From: Bacteroidales bacterium UBA3844
GTDB lineage: Bacteria > Bacteroidota > Bacteroidia > Bacteroidales > Paludibacteraceae
Reading direction: 5' to 3'
DNA: 64,000 bases
Assembly (NCBI GenBank): GCA_002392915.1
Contig: DGHQ01000025.1
Coordinates: forward strand, 1-64,000
Positions 55,457-63,574 of the stretch are shown one piece after another. How positions within the stretch are numbered: the first letter of the stretch is position 1; each line of letters begins with the position of its first letter. A model generated the notes under the pieces. The model saw only the letters and a list, made by a program, of their open reading frames with translations, had not been told where the DNA came from and did not search any database. Both the position numbers and the translations under genes were made by a program.

Positions 55457-55701
55457 CTTCAAAAAAATTCTATATTATAGTGTTTGTCTTGGCGATAGTC
55501 TACTGTCATCTTTCAACTAACGTCAAAGTCATCTTTGTAGTTTAAGCAAATGTTTGTAACTCTTCATATCAAAAAACATCAAACAGTCTCACAGGTACAA
55601 ACTTTACTCTATATCCTCCTCGTCAAACAACTATATTTTTGATAAAATAATTTCTATACTCTCAGCCCCAAAACATACAGACACATTTTAAGGCATATAT
55701 G

Positions 55702-55709
55702 CAAATATA
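55702..55709 (-). promoter_or_regulatory. candidate -7 element for the giant gene
   Basis: TATATTTG on the minus strand fits TAnnTTTG, with no good -33 partner. If used, it gives a leader of about 240 nt. The 499-bp divergent gap (55463-55961) otherwise holds only AT-rich DNA, the inverted repeat CAAAGTCATCTTTG at 55524-55537 and a short tandem GAATTATGAATT run near 55866-55895. Confidence 0.3.
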
Positions 55710-55937
55710 TAGTTTTTTTCAAAAATTGATATTACATTTCTGTTAAATCTGCATAATAAACGTAAATTCATGTGGTGTAAACGTAAAAAAATGCAAAAAA
55801 AGCTCTAAAAATTCAATAAAACCACAAAACAGACTCCACTAATTGCATTTTTTTCACTTATTCTGAATTGTGAATTATGAATTATGAATTGTTAATAACT
55901 ATCCAATCCAATTTTCGTTTAACTTTTTTTCCCGTCG

Positions 55938-55945
55938 TAAATTTG
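55938..55945 (+). promoter_or_regulatory. candidate -7 element for the TPR operon
   Basis: TAAATTTG fits TAnnTTTG, 17 bp before the ATG at 55962. The -33 region (TTTTCG at 55912-55917) is only a partial match. The predicted leader is very short. Confidence 0.45.
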
Positions 55946-55961
55946 CAGAAAATAAAAGAAA

Positions 55962-57494
55962 ATGAGATTTAGCTCTATATATGATGCCCGCACCACATAC
56001 CTCGTAAATTGCTACGAGGATCATGTCCGCAATCACTATTCAGACAGTTATCTGTCTGAAGAAGAGATTGTTACGGTGCTATATTACTATGCTGATCTTG
56101 GAGAACACGATAGAGCATTCGCCTGTGCTGACGACGCATTGGCCCACTACCCCAATAATGATGAGATACGTATCTGCCGCCTTTTTCTGGAGTTCACAAC
56201 TAAAGGATTCAAAATCCTGAAAACATGGAATCCTGAGGCTGACTATCTGCGTTATCCGCACAACAACTATCTTATCATTCTCCACCATATCCTTAATGCT
56301 GTCGACAACAGGACTAGCATCGACGCTGCCATAAAAAAGGCTATCGTGGACATTCAGTGGAACAAGGAGACTGACTGCAACCCCGTCGATTCAATCTTCG
56401 ACGTCGCAGATGTCATGAATGTGTTGTGCAAGGAAGACGAGGTGCTTAAAATGGCGCAGGATGTCACAAGCAAACTGCCGACAAAAACGGATGCCGACAT
56501 TCGCGTCAAAGCGGAATGCTATATCCAACTCGCAGACTATTCTATCGGAGACGACAAATATAAAATAGCTTCTGAGATGTATGAGGCTCTCGTCGACGAG
56601 AATCCTTATTGCATGGAGGCTTGGCTCGCCCAAGGAATCCTACATTTCATGAATTTCAACTATAAGGAGGCTAAGCTTTCACTCAATTTTGCTCGCGCAA
56701 TTGATCCTGACAACAATCGTCTGCACCTATGGTTCGGAAAAGTGTACGCAGCCACAGGCAAATTCAAGGAGGCTGTGAAAGAGCTACGCATGCACGGTAT
56801 GCTTTACCCTACGGATATCAAAGCCAAAATTGAACTGGCAAACTGCTATCTGATGACAGACGACTATAAAAAAGCAGCGTCTATCCTGGAAACAATTCCG
56901 GAATCTCATTTTGATTATCATAATGCCCAATATTCTCTCGCCATCTGCTACAATCAGACCGATCGTAACAAAGAGGCTCTAACTTGCATCAGCAAGGCAA
57001 TACGTGAAGTGGAGAGCGACTATTTCGACACTGTGATTTCCGACACTGTAAGCCTCGGATCCAATGTCTACAAAATGGATTGGGATGAATCACCTTGCAA
57101 GCAGACCAAAGTGGACTACTATCTGCTGAAAGCGGATATCCTCGTCTGCCTTGAAGAGCTTAACGAAGCTGAAAACATCTATCAGCGAGTGTTGGAGATG
57201 GACAACAACAACGCCGACGCAATCTCCGCCCTCGGTCATATTTATATGGACCGCAAGGATTTCCGCAACGCTATATATATGTACGACGAGGCTATTTCCA
57301 TCAACGCTGACAATGCGGGCGAAATCCACGCTCTCAAGGCTGTGGCATATTACAAAATGAGAGACATCAAGTCTGCCGCCACTTCAATGAGGGAGACGGG
57401 AGAGGATTTCATGGCAGAATCTCTATTCTACGAATATTGTCCGGAAGCAAAAACCGATAACGATTTTCAAAAATTCTTCGACAATGAGAAATAA
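55962..57494 (+). CDS. tetratricopeptide repeat protein
   Basis: Protein of 510 aa built almost wholly of TPR helical pairs. Clear units include ASEMYEALVDENPYCMEAWL, LSLNFARAIDPDNNRLHLWF, AASILETIPESHFDYHNAQY, AENIYQRVLEMDNNNADAIS and AIYMYDEAISINADNAGEIH. No signal peptide or membrane helix is seen, so it is probably cytoplasmic. TPR proteins hold protein partners; none can be named here. It overlaps the following lipoprotein gene by 11 bp, so the two are translated together. It diverges from the giant gene across 499 bp; a role linked to that gene is possible but unsupported. Confidence 0.9.
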   Translation: MRFSSIYDARTTYLVNCYEDHVRNHYSDSYLSEEEIVTVLYYYADLGEHDRAFACADDALAHYPNNDEIRICRLFLEFTTKGFKILKTWNPEADYLRYPHNNYLIILHHILNAVDNRTSIDAAIKKAIVDIQWNKETDCNPVDSIFDVADVMNVLCKEDEVLKMAQDVTSKLPTKTDADIRVKAECYIQLADYSIGDDKYKIASEMYEALVDENPYCMEAWLAQGILHFMNFNYKEAKLSLNFARAIDPDNNRLHLWFGKVYAATGKFKEAVKELRMHGMLYPTDIKAKIELANCYLMTDDYKKAASILETIPESHFDYHNAQYSLAICYNQTDRNKEALTCISKAIREVESDYFDTVISDTVSLGSNVYKMDWDESPCKQTKVDYYLLKADILVCLEELNEAENIYQRVLEMDNNNADAISALGHIYMDRKDFRNAIYMYDEAISINADNAGEIHALKAVAYYKMRDIKSAATSMRETGEDFMAESLFYEYCPEAKTDNDFQKFFDNEK

Positions 57495-57951
57495 TGTTTG
57501 GAAAATAATAATGTTGACGGGAATACTCGCGTCTACATCTTGCAAGGAGAAATCATTCGACTATGAATACCGCATAGTCAACGACCAACCATGCGATGTG
57601 ATTCTGAAATTCACGTTGGACAAAAACAATGTCTCATACGAAGATACTATCGCACCGTCTACAGACACCCTTATCTATCTGCGCGAAGACGTGACCGGCA
57701 ATGAGGTATGGGACGTGGAGACGTCTGCCCAGGTCTACCCTTTCAAAGAGATCACCGCCTACCGCATGACAGAACCTGTAGACACAAGCAAAAACCTCAA
57801 GCTTCGCAGAATGTGGGAGGGAGTGATGGAGACAACCAAATATGGAGAAGAGCGCGGTGTCTACACTCTACATCTTGTCGATAGTGTCTTCAACAAGACT
57901 ATCCTCGCTCCGACAGATTCCATCAGTTCTGATTCCACGACCACTGAATAA
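57484..57951 (+). CDS. small lipoprotein of unknown function
   Basis: Protein of 155 aa. Residues 1-19 are a signal peptide and STSC places the lipidated Cys at position 20. The mature part reads as a small beta domain (DYEYRIVNDQPCDVILKFTL, DTIAPSTDTLIYLRED) with a Ser/Thr-rich tail. I do not recognise a family. The start codon lies inside the last codons of the TPR gene, in another frame (11-bp overlap), which argues for translational coupling. aroE follows after 107 bp. Confidence 0.82.
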   Translation: MRNNVWKIIMLTGILASTSCKEKSFDYEYRIVNDQPCDVILKFTLDKNNVSYEDTIAPSTDTLIYLREDVTGNEVWDVETSAQVYPFKEITAYRMTEPVDTSKNLKLRRMWEGVMETTKYGEERGVYTLHLVDSVFNKTILAPTDSISSDSTTTE

Positions 57952-58058
57952 GCCGAGCGAGGAAACCTTTGCCGATCTACCGCCGAAATTTGCAGAGAAA
58001 AGCTCTCTGTTACGACGATACGCAAAACACAAAAAGATGAAAACAAATAACTAAATAC

Positions 58059-58802
58059 ATGAAACACTTTGGTTTGATTGGGAAAGTGTTAGTCCACTCA
58101 TTCTCAAAAAAATTCTTCACCGAGAAATTCGCCAAAGAAGGCATCGACGCACAATATGATTTGTACGAGCTACCTGTGATCGACGATTTCAAAACTCTGA
58201 TTGCCTCAAAAGAGTTTTATGGATTCAATGTGACAATTCCATACAAGGAGCAGATCATTCCGCTTCTCGACTCGTTGGATCCCATCGCAGAGGGAATCGG
58301 AGCAGTGAACACTGTGAAATTCATCCGAAAAAACGGGAAGACGGAATTGCGTGGATACAACACCGATATCATCGGATTCACTGACAGCATCAAGCCGCTG
58401 CTGCGTGAAAACCATAAAAAAGCTCTTATATTAGGCACTGGAGGAGCGTCGAAAGCGGTATGCTATGCTTTTAAACTGATGGGGATTGAATATAAATATG
58501 TATCAAGGAATGCACGTCCTGATGCATTTACATATTCCGACCTAGATGAAGAGGTGATGAAGGAGTATTCTGTCATCGTCAACTGCTCCCCCGTCGGCAC
58601 ATTTCCGCACCACGATGAAGCTCCAAATATTCCATACGAATTTTTGACTTCTAACCATCTTTTGTATGATCTTGTGTACAACCCTGAACATACAAAATTC
58701 TGCCAACTAGGAGAGGCTCATGGAGCAATTTGCAAGAATGGACTTGAAATGCTACATAATCAAGCAATTGCGTCGTGGAAGATATGGAACAACATCAAAT
58801 AG
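58059..58802 (+). CDS. aroE: shikimate dehydrogenase
   Basis: Protein of 247 aa that reduces 3-dehydroshikimate to shikimate with NADPH, in the pathway to chorismate, the substrate of TrpE. Substrate-binding motif GLIGKVLVHSFSKKFF (Ser14 and Ser16), catalytic Lys63 in GFNVTIPYKEQI, Asp103 in GYNTDIIGF, and the nucleotide-binding loop LILGTGGASKAVCYAF (about 123-138). The C-terminal MLHNQAIASWKIW is typical. It is at the short end of the AroE range, as usual in Bacteroidales. The otherwise common Pro of the GxPLxHS motif is Val here. Confidence 0.95.
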   Translation: MKHFGLIGKVLVHSFSKKFFTEKFAKEGIDAQYDLYELPVIDDFKTLIASKEFYGFNVTIPYKEQIIPLLDSLDPIAEGIGAVNTVKFIRKNGKTELRGYNTDIIGFTDSIKPLLRENHKKALILGTGGASKAVCYAFKLMGIEYKYVSRNARPDAFTYSDLDEEVMKEYSVIVNCSPVGTFPHHDEAPNIPYEFLTSNHLLYDLVYNPEHTKFCQLGEAHGAICKNGLEMLHNQAIASWKIWNNIK

Positions 58803-59054
58803 GTGTTATCAAACATACTTTCGATGGTTTTCAGCCATTTTTCGCAATCAACCTACCGAAACCCCAATAGGCACTAGACGTTTGAGAGATAAGCTCAAAA
58901 AAAGCCGCGTTCAGAAATCGGGGAGACAAAAAAACGCATAACAAAAAATACTGTTATGTCAAGAGTATTTTTTAATTTTTTTGTAGGTAATATTGCGAAA
59001 GTTTTAGAACAAATCAGAATTAAAAGAAGTGATATATAACAAAGTGATATAACA

Positions 59055-61439
59055 ATGGACTTAGACAAAATTACAATAGAGAAACGCGATGGCAAACACG
59101 AGGCGTTCTCTAAAGAAAAAATCAAAAATGCGATAACGAAAGCATATCGCGCTAGTGATGTGAAGGAAGAACCTGGAGTGATTGATCAAGTTACAGATGC
59201 AGTCTGCAACAGCATTGACAAGGATATCATCTCAGTAGAGGAAATTCAAGACTTGGTAGAGCATGAATTGATGTTCCGCAACCACCATGTCGCAAAGAAG
59301 TACATTCTCTACCGTGACCAACGTAACACTGAGCGTCACAAGCGTACACACATGAAGCATGTGATGGATGGCATCGTCAACATCGAGAAAAACGATGTCA
59401 ACCTAAGTAACGCCAACATGTCGTCGCACACTCCTGCCGGACAGATGATGACATTCGCATCTGAGGTGACAAAAGACTATGCAATCAAATATCTGCTAAG
59501 TCCGAAGTTTGCCCGCGCACACAAAGAGGGAGACATCCATATTCACGACTTGGACTACTACCCAACAAAGACAGTCACTTGTGTGCAATATGACCTTGAG
59601 GACATCTTCGAAAGAGGTTTCAAGACAAAGAACGGAAGCATACGTACGCCTCAATCAATCCGTAGCTACGCCACATTGGCAACTATCGTTTTCCAGACAA
59701 ACCAGAACGAGCAACACGGAGGTCAGAGTATTCCAGCATTCGACTTCTTCATGGCACCAGGTGTCTACAAGACATTTATAAAGAGTGCGGAGCAGATGAT
59801 CATATTCCTTTGCAGAATCAAGCATAAGGACATGGATTTCAGCTTCTTGCGCAACATGTTGAAGGAAAACATCAAGAGCATCGACGTAACAGACGAAGAG
59901 AAGAACAACTTGGTGGCTATGCTAAGCGGAAAGGGGATCAACATCACCCTTGACGAGTTGTCGGTAATCGTAAACAACGCATACGACAACACTCGTAACG
60001 AAACGCTTCAGGCAATGGAAGGTCTTGTCCACAACTTGAACACAATGCACTCTCGTGGAGGTAACCAGGTGGTGTTCAGTTCTATAAATTATGGAACAGA
60101 TTTCTCTCCAGAAGGAAGAATGGTGATGAGAGAGCTACTCAACACCACATCAAAAGGACTTGGAAGCGGAGAAGTTCCAGTCTTCCCTATCCAGATTTTC
60201 AAGGTGAAAGACGGAATTTCTTACTCAGAGGAAGATTACAAGAACGCAATCGAAAACTGGGATGCAGCAATGGCTGGTGAAATCAAGTTTAAAGCTCCGA
60301 ACTTCGACCTATTGTTGAAGGCATGCGCAACTACTGCCACATCATTGTTCCCTAATTTCCTATTCTTGGATACTCCATACAACAAGCATGAGAAGTGGGA
60401 CATCAACGATCCTAAACGATACAGATATGAATTGGCTACAATGGGTTGCCGTACACGTGTGTTTGAAAACCTTAACGGTGAGAAGACATCAATCGGACGC
60501 GGAAACCTATCATTCACATCTATCAACCTTCCACGTCTTGCCATAAAGGCAAAAAGAGAGGCTGAGGATCTTTATCCAGACGGCGACAAACATCTAATCC
60601 GCAAAGAGGCAAAGAAGATTCTTATTAAGAAGACGAAGGAGATGGCGGCATTCGTAGCCGACCAGCTATATGAAAGATATCTATACCAGCGTACAGCTTT
60701 GGCACGTCAGTTCCCATTCATGATGGGCAACGATGTATGGAAGGGAGGAGCCGCTTTGGCACCAAACGATGAGGTAGGAGATGTACTTAACAGCGGTACT
60801 CTTGGAATCGGATTCATCGGCGGTCACAACGCGATGATGGCTATCTATGGAGAGAGCCACGGAACAAACCAAGATGCATGGGAATGTCTTCGCGACGTAT
60901 TGATCGCAATGAACGAAGTGGTAAAAGAGTACAAAGAAAGATATCATTTGAACTTCTCTGTTCTTGCCACTCCAGCAGAAGGTCTTGCCGGAAGATTCAC
61001 TCGTTATGACAAGCAGAAATTCGGCGTGATCGAAGGTGTAAACGACCGTGATTACTATGTCAACTCATTCCACATAGATGTAAAGGAGAACATTTCATTG
61101 ATCGACAAGATAAAGAAAGAGGCTCCATTCCACGCGCTAACAGGTGGAGGTCACATCACATACGTGGAGCTTGATGGAGAAGCAAAGAAGAACGTCAGCT
61201 CAATCCTTAAGATAGTTAAGGTAATGCACGACGAGAATATCGGCTACGGTTCAATCAACCACCCAGTCGACACTTGCAAGCGTTGTGGTTACCGTGGCGT
61301 CATCTACTCTACTTGCCCACTATGTAAGAGTGAGGAAATCATCCGTCTACGCCGTATCACAGGCTACTTGACAGGTTCACTTGAATCCTGGAACTCAGCT
61401 AAACGTGCAGAGGAAAGAGATAGAGTAAAGCATCATTAA
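59055..61439 (+). CDS. nrdD: anaerobic ribonucleoside-triphosphate reductase
   Basis: Class III ribonucleotide reductase, 794 aa, making deoxyribonucleotides without oxygen by a glycyl radical. The N-terminal 95 residues form an ATP-cone (ITIEKRDGKHEAFSKEKIKN) for allosteric control. The centre has GDIHIHDLDYYPTKTVTC and NLNTMHSRGGNQVVFSSINY. The C-terminus has four zinc-binding Cys (741, 744, 754, 757 in CKRCGYRG...CPLC) and the radical site RRITGYL with Gly770. All key residues are present and length is normal. It requires the activase NrdG, whose gene usually follows but is not in the next 2.5 kb. The presence of NrdD fits an anaerobic host. Confidence 0.96.
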   Translation: MDLDKITIEKRDGKHEAFSKEKIKNAITKAYRASDVKEEPGVIDQVTDAVCNSIDKDIISVEEIQDLVEHELMFRNHHVAKKYILYRDQRNTERHKRTHMKHVMDGIVNIEKNDVNLSNANMSSHTPAGQMMTFASEVTKDYAIKYLLSPKFARAHKEGDIHIHDLDYYPTKTVTCVQYDLEDIFERGFKTKNGSIRTPQSIRSYATLATIVFQTNQNEQHGGQSIPAFDFFMAPGVYKTFIKSAEQMIIFLCRIKHKDMDFSFLRNMLKENIKSIDVTDEEKNNLVAMLSGKGINITLDELSVIVNNAYDNTRNETLQAMEGLVHNLNTMHSRGGNQVVFSSINYGTDFSPEGRMVMRELLNTTSKGLGSGEVPVFPIQIFKVKDGISYSEEDYKNAIENWDAAMAGEIKFKAPNFDLLLKACATTATSLFPNFLFLDTPYNKHEKWDINDPKRYRYELATMGCRTRVFENLNGEKTSIGRGNLSFTSINLPRLAIKAKREAEDLYPDGDKHLIRKEAKKILIKKTKEMAAFVADQLYERYLYQRTALARQFPFMMGNDVWKGGAALAPNDEVGDVLNSGTLGIGFIGGHNAMMAIYGESHGTNQDAWECLRDVLIAMNEVVKEYKERYHLNFSVLATPAEGLAGRFTRYDKQKFGVIEGVNDRDYYVNSFHIDVKENISLIDKIKKEAPFHALTGGGHITYVELDGEAKKNVSSILKIVKVMHDENIGYGSINHPVDTCKRCGYRGVIYSTCPLCKSEEIIRLRRITGYLTGSLESWNSAKRAEERDRVKHH

Positions 61440-61465
61440 TCTGACAATCCAGATTTTATATCACT

Positions 61466-61497
61466 AAGAGCCAGACATTTTGTCTGGCTCTTTTATT
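61466..61497 (+). terminator. terminator of nrdD
   Basis: AAGAGCCAGACA, loop TTT, TGTCTGGCTCTT, then TTATTATTTT: a 12-bp perfect stem with a T-rich tail 27 bp after the stop. With nrdD ended here, no co-transcribed nrdG is possible. Confidence 0.92.
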
Positions 61498-61530
61498 ATT
61501 TTAACATGATTTTGACCAAATTTAAAAGAT

Positions 61531-61965
61531 AGTTGGAGTGTCATAAATGAGGATTGTTAAGGACGGAACGTCCTAACCACTCCCCTAGAGTGCGAGCCGT
61601 AGGCGAGCACATAAAATTTAATAAAACCACAGAGGCACAAGGGTCACTGAGAAAGACTACGTCTTTTTATGAGAGAAACTGGAGTGTCATAAACGAGGAT
61701 TGTTAAGGGCGGAACGTCCTAACCCCTCCACTCGTGCGAGCCGTTGGCGAGCACATAAAATTTAATAAAACCACAGAGACACAAGGTTCACAGAGAAAGG
61801 CCACGTCTTTTATGAGAAAAGTTGGAGTGTCATAAACGAGGATTGTTAAGGGCGGAACGCCCTAACAACTCCCCTAGAGTGCGAGCCGTAGGCGAGCACA
61901 TATAGATAGAATAAACAAAAAGACTCGGAGTCTTAAGAGAAAATCTTCTTTTTATAAGAAAGAGA
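61531..61965 (+). repeat. three tandem copies of a 141-147 bp repeat
   Basis: Units start at 61531, 61678 and 61819. Each begins with TTGGAGTGTCATAAAYGAGG or close to it, then ATTGTTAAGGGCGGAACGYC (first hairpin, TTAAGGGCG/CGCCCTAA) and GTGCGAGCCGTAGGCGAGCA (second hairpin with an internal GA/AG mismatch). Copies 1 and 2 also share the tail ATTTAATAAAACCACAGAG to CACGTCTTTTATGAGAAA; copy 3 diverges after the second hairpin. No coding potential was seen. Confidence 0.85.
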
Positions 61966-61998
61966 GAAATCAATCATCATATGGAATAAATTTTTATC

Positions 61999-62060
61999 GC
62001 TCGCCCTTTGGGCTCGCGAAAAAGAGAGGGAGTTAGGCCGTTCCGCCCTTAACAATCCTC
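61999..62060 (-). repeat. inverted copy of the dispersed palindromic repeat
   Basis: GCTCGCCCTTTGGGCTCGCG, a spacer, then TTAGGCCGTTCCGCCCTTAA and CAATCCTC: the two hairpins of the tandem units in opposite orientation. With the tandem array it fills most of the 740-bp gap between nrdD and the lipoprotein pair. Confidence 0.8.
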
Positions 62061-62130
62061 AAAATCATTCACCCAATAAGAGAATGATAAAATTATGTTT
62101 CTCTAAAGAACACAATATTTGAATTAATTT

Positions 62131-62138
62131 TATATTTG
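62131..62138 (+). promoter_or_regulatory. candidate -7 element for the lipoprotein pair
   Basis: TATATTTG fits TAnnTTTG, about 40 bp before the ATG at 62180; no -33 TTTG at 19 bp. Confidence 0.45.
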
Positions 62139-62179
62139 CATCGTATAACGTTTTGTTCATTCAATAATAGGGTAATTTT

Positions 62180-62731
62180 ATGAAAAAGATTTTTAATGTG
62201 ATCGGCATTTGTGCATTGATGAGTTATCTCTTCATATTTCCTTCTTGCAAAGAATCCTACGATGAAGAAGAACTTTTGAGTGATATTGAGAAAAAGAAAA
62301 TTGAACTTGAGAAAGAGAAGACGTTTGTCTTTGCAGGGGACACTTTTCATTTGCCTGCAAGAATCACGCAAATAGATTCCTCAAATTCTTTTTGTGAACC
62401 TAAAGAAGTTAATCTCACATACTCATTCAACGCTTCTAACAAAGAAGCCATCATGCATAGTCTGTTTGATTTGACATCAAAGCTGTCTGATTTCGGAAAT
62501 TTTGAGCTTGACAGGGGGGAAAAGTTTTTTATATATGGGGACACTCCATTGAAAGATGCAAAAATTGATGTCTCAGATGATGCAACACGTTGGTATTATG
62601 TAGGATCTAATGGCAAAATATATTATGTTTTTTTCTATGAGCTTTTAGGAGAGTCATATTTTGTAATCACTAATGGTTCATTTCAAATAGATGAGGACTA
62701 TATAATGCAGTGGCCCATCTTATGTTTTTAA
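62180..62731 (+). CDS. lipoprotein of unknown function, paralogue 1
   Basis: Protein of 183 aa. Residues 1-22 are a signal peptide ending FIFPSC with the lipidated Cys at 23, then an acidic and Lys-rich stretch likely to form a short coiled coil (ESYDEEELLSDIEKKKIELE), then a beta-rich domain from about 50 (GDTFHLPARI). Not recognised as a known family. The next gene encodes a clear paralogue, and the first 45 residues of the two are nearly the same. Gap to the next start is 15 bp, so one transcript is expected. Confidence 0.8.
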   Translation: MKKIFNVIGICALMSYLFIFPSCKESYDEEELLSDIEKKKIELEKEKTFVFAGDTFHLPARITQIDSSNSFCEPKEVNLTYSFNASNKEAIMHSLFDLTSKLSDFGNFELDRGEKFFIYGDTPLKDAKIDVSDDATRWYYVGSNGKIYYVFFYELLGESYFVITNGSFQIDEDYIMQWPILCF

Positions 62732-62746
62732 CCAAAATTATTTTTT

Positions 62747-63409
62747 ATGGAAAAGATTCTTAATATGATCGGCATTTGTGCCTTGATAAGTTATCTCTTC
62801 ATTTTTCCTTCTTGCGAAGAATCTTATGATGAGGATGAACTTTTGAGAGACATCGAGAAAAAGAAAAATGAGAAAAAAATATTAGAAGAAGCTCAAAAGG
62901 CACTTATTGAAGCACAAAAAACATTCATAATCGATTTTGAAGGTGATACATTCACTCTACCAGTGAAAGTTTTGCCTGTATATATAGAGTCTCCATACAC
63001 AGCTTATGGATATAAAGGGGTTTATTCCTACATTTTCGACATATCTGACAAAGAAGTTATTATGAAAAGTTTGTTTGAACAAACAGCAAAGATTTCCCAA
63101 ATCGGCAACATTCTTTTAACGCCAGATCGTATATTTCCTAAAAGCATTAATATCTCTGATGTGTTGATTAATTTCTCTGATGTATTGGAAGAAAATTATT
63201 GGCAATATGTCATATCAGAAAATGACTTTATCAGAAAAATACGATTTTCTTTTGAAGGAGACAAAGCTAGTTTTATCATTGATCATGATAACTTTTTGGG
63301 AGAAAGAAAAAGTGACGAGAACGAAAACAAATGGGATTTCATAAACATTCCTTATATCTTTGTACCCAATGGGTTAGACGATATCCATGATATATTTGTA
63401 AATGACTAA
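62747..63409 (+). CDS. lipoprotein of unknown function, paralogue 2
   Basis: Protein of 220 aa with the same plan as its neighbour: signal peptide, lipidated Cys23 after FIFPS, a charged helix longer than in paralogue 1 (EKKKNEKKILEEAQKALIEA), then a domain starting GDTFTLPVKV that contains the shared ISDKEVIMKSLFEQTAKIS pattern. Function unknown. The extra 37 residues lie mainly in the helix and at the C-terminus. A tandem duplication followed by divergence is evident; the N-terminal lipoprotein part is the best conserved. Confidence 0.8.
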   Translation: MEKILNMIGICALISYLFIFPSCEESYDEDELLRDIEKKKNEKKILEEAQKALIEAQKTFIIDFEGDTFTLPVKVLPVYIESPYTAYGYKGVYSYIFDISDKEVIMKSLFEQTAKISQIGNILLTPDRIFPKSINISDVLINFSDVLEENYWQYVISENDFIRKIRFSFEGDKASFIIDHDNFLGERKSDENENKWDFINIPYIFVPNGLDDIHDIFVND

Positions 63410-63522
63410 TAGGATTTTGACTAGGAAAACTATAGATAATTCTCTCTTGATATTTGATTGAAGGCAATGGATTTAGTTGGTCATTCAATTAACACTAAAA
63501 TCTGATTGTCCTAAACACAAAT

Positions 63523-63555
63523 AATCCCCGAAAGACTCTCAATCTTACGGGGATT
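63523..63555 (-). terminator. terminator after rimO
   Basis: AATCCCCG / CGGGGATT stem with a 17-nt loop and T-rich flanks on both strands, 20 bp beyond the rimO stop. It may serve both converging transcripts. Confidence 0.65.
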
Positions 63556-63574
63556 TATAATTATTATAACTCTA

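Noticed and set aside
55524..55537. Inverted repeat CAAAGTCATCTTTG upstream of the giant gene as an operator
   Set aside because: The arms are only 5 bp and such short inverted repeats are common in AT-rich gaps; no second copy or conserved context supports it.
58803..59054. Riboswitch or NrdR box before nrdD
   Set aside because: No conserved riboswitch core and no NrdR-type box were seen; only AT-rich DNA, a weak TAATATTG and a repeated AAGTGATATA near the start.
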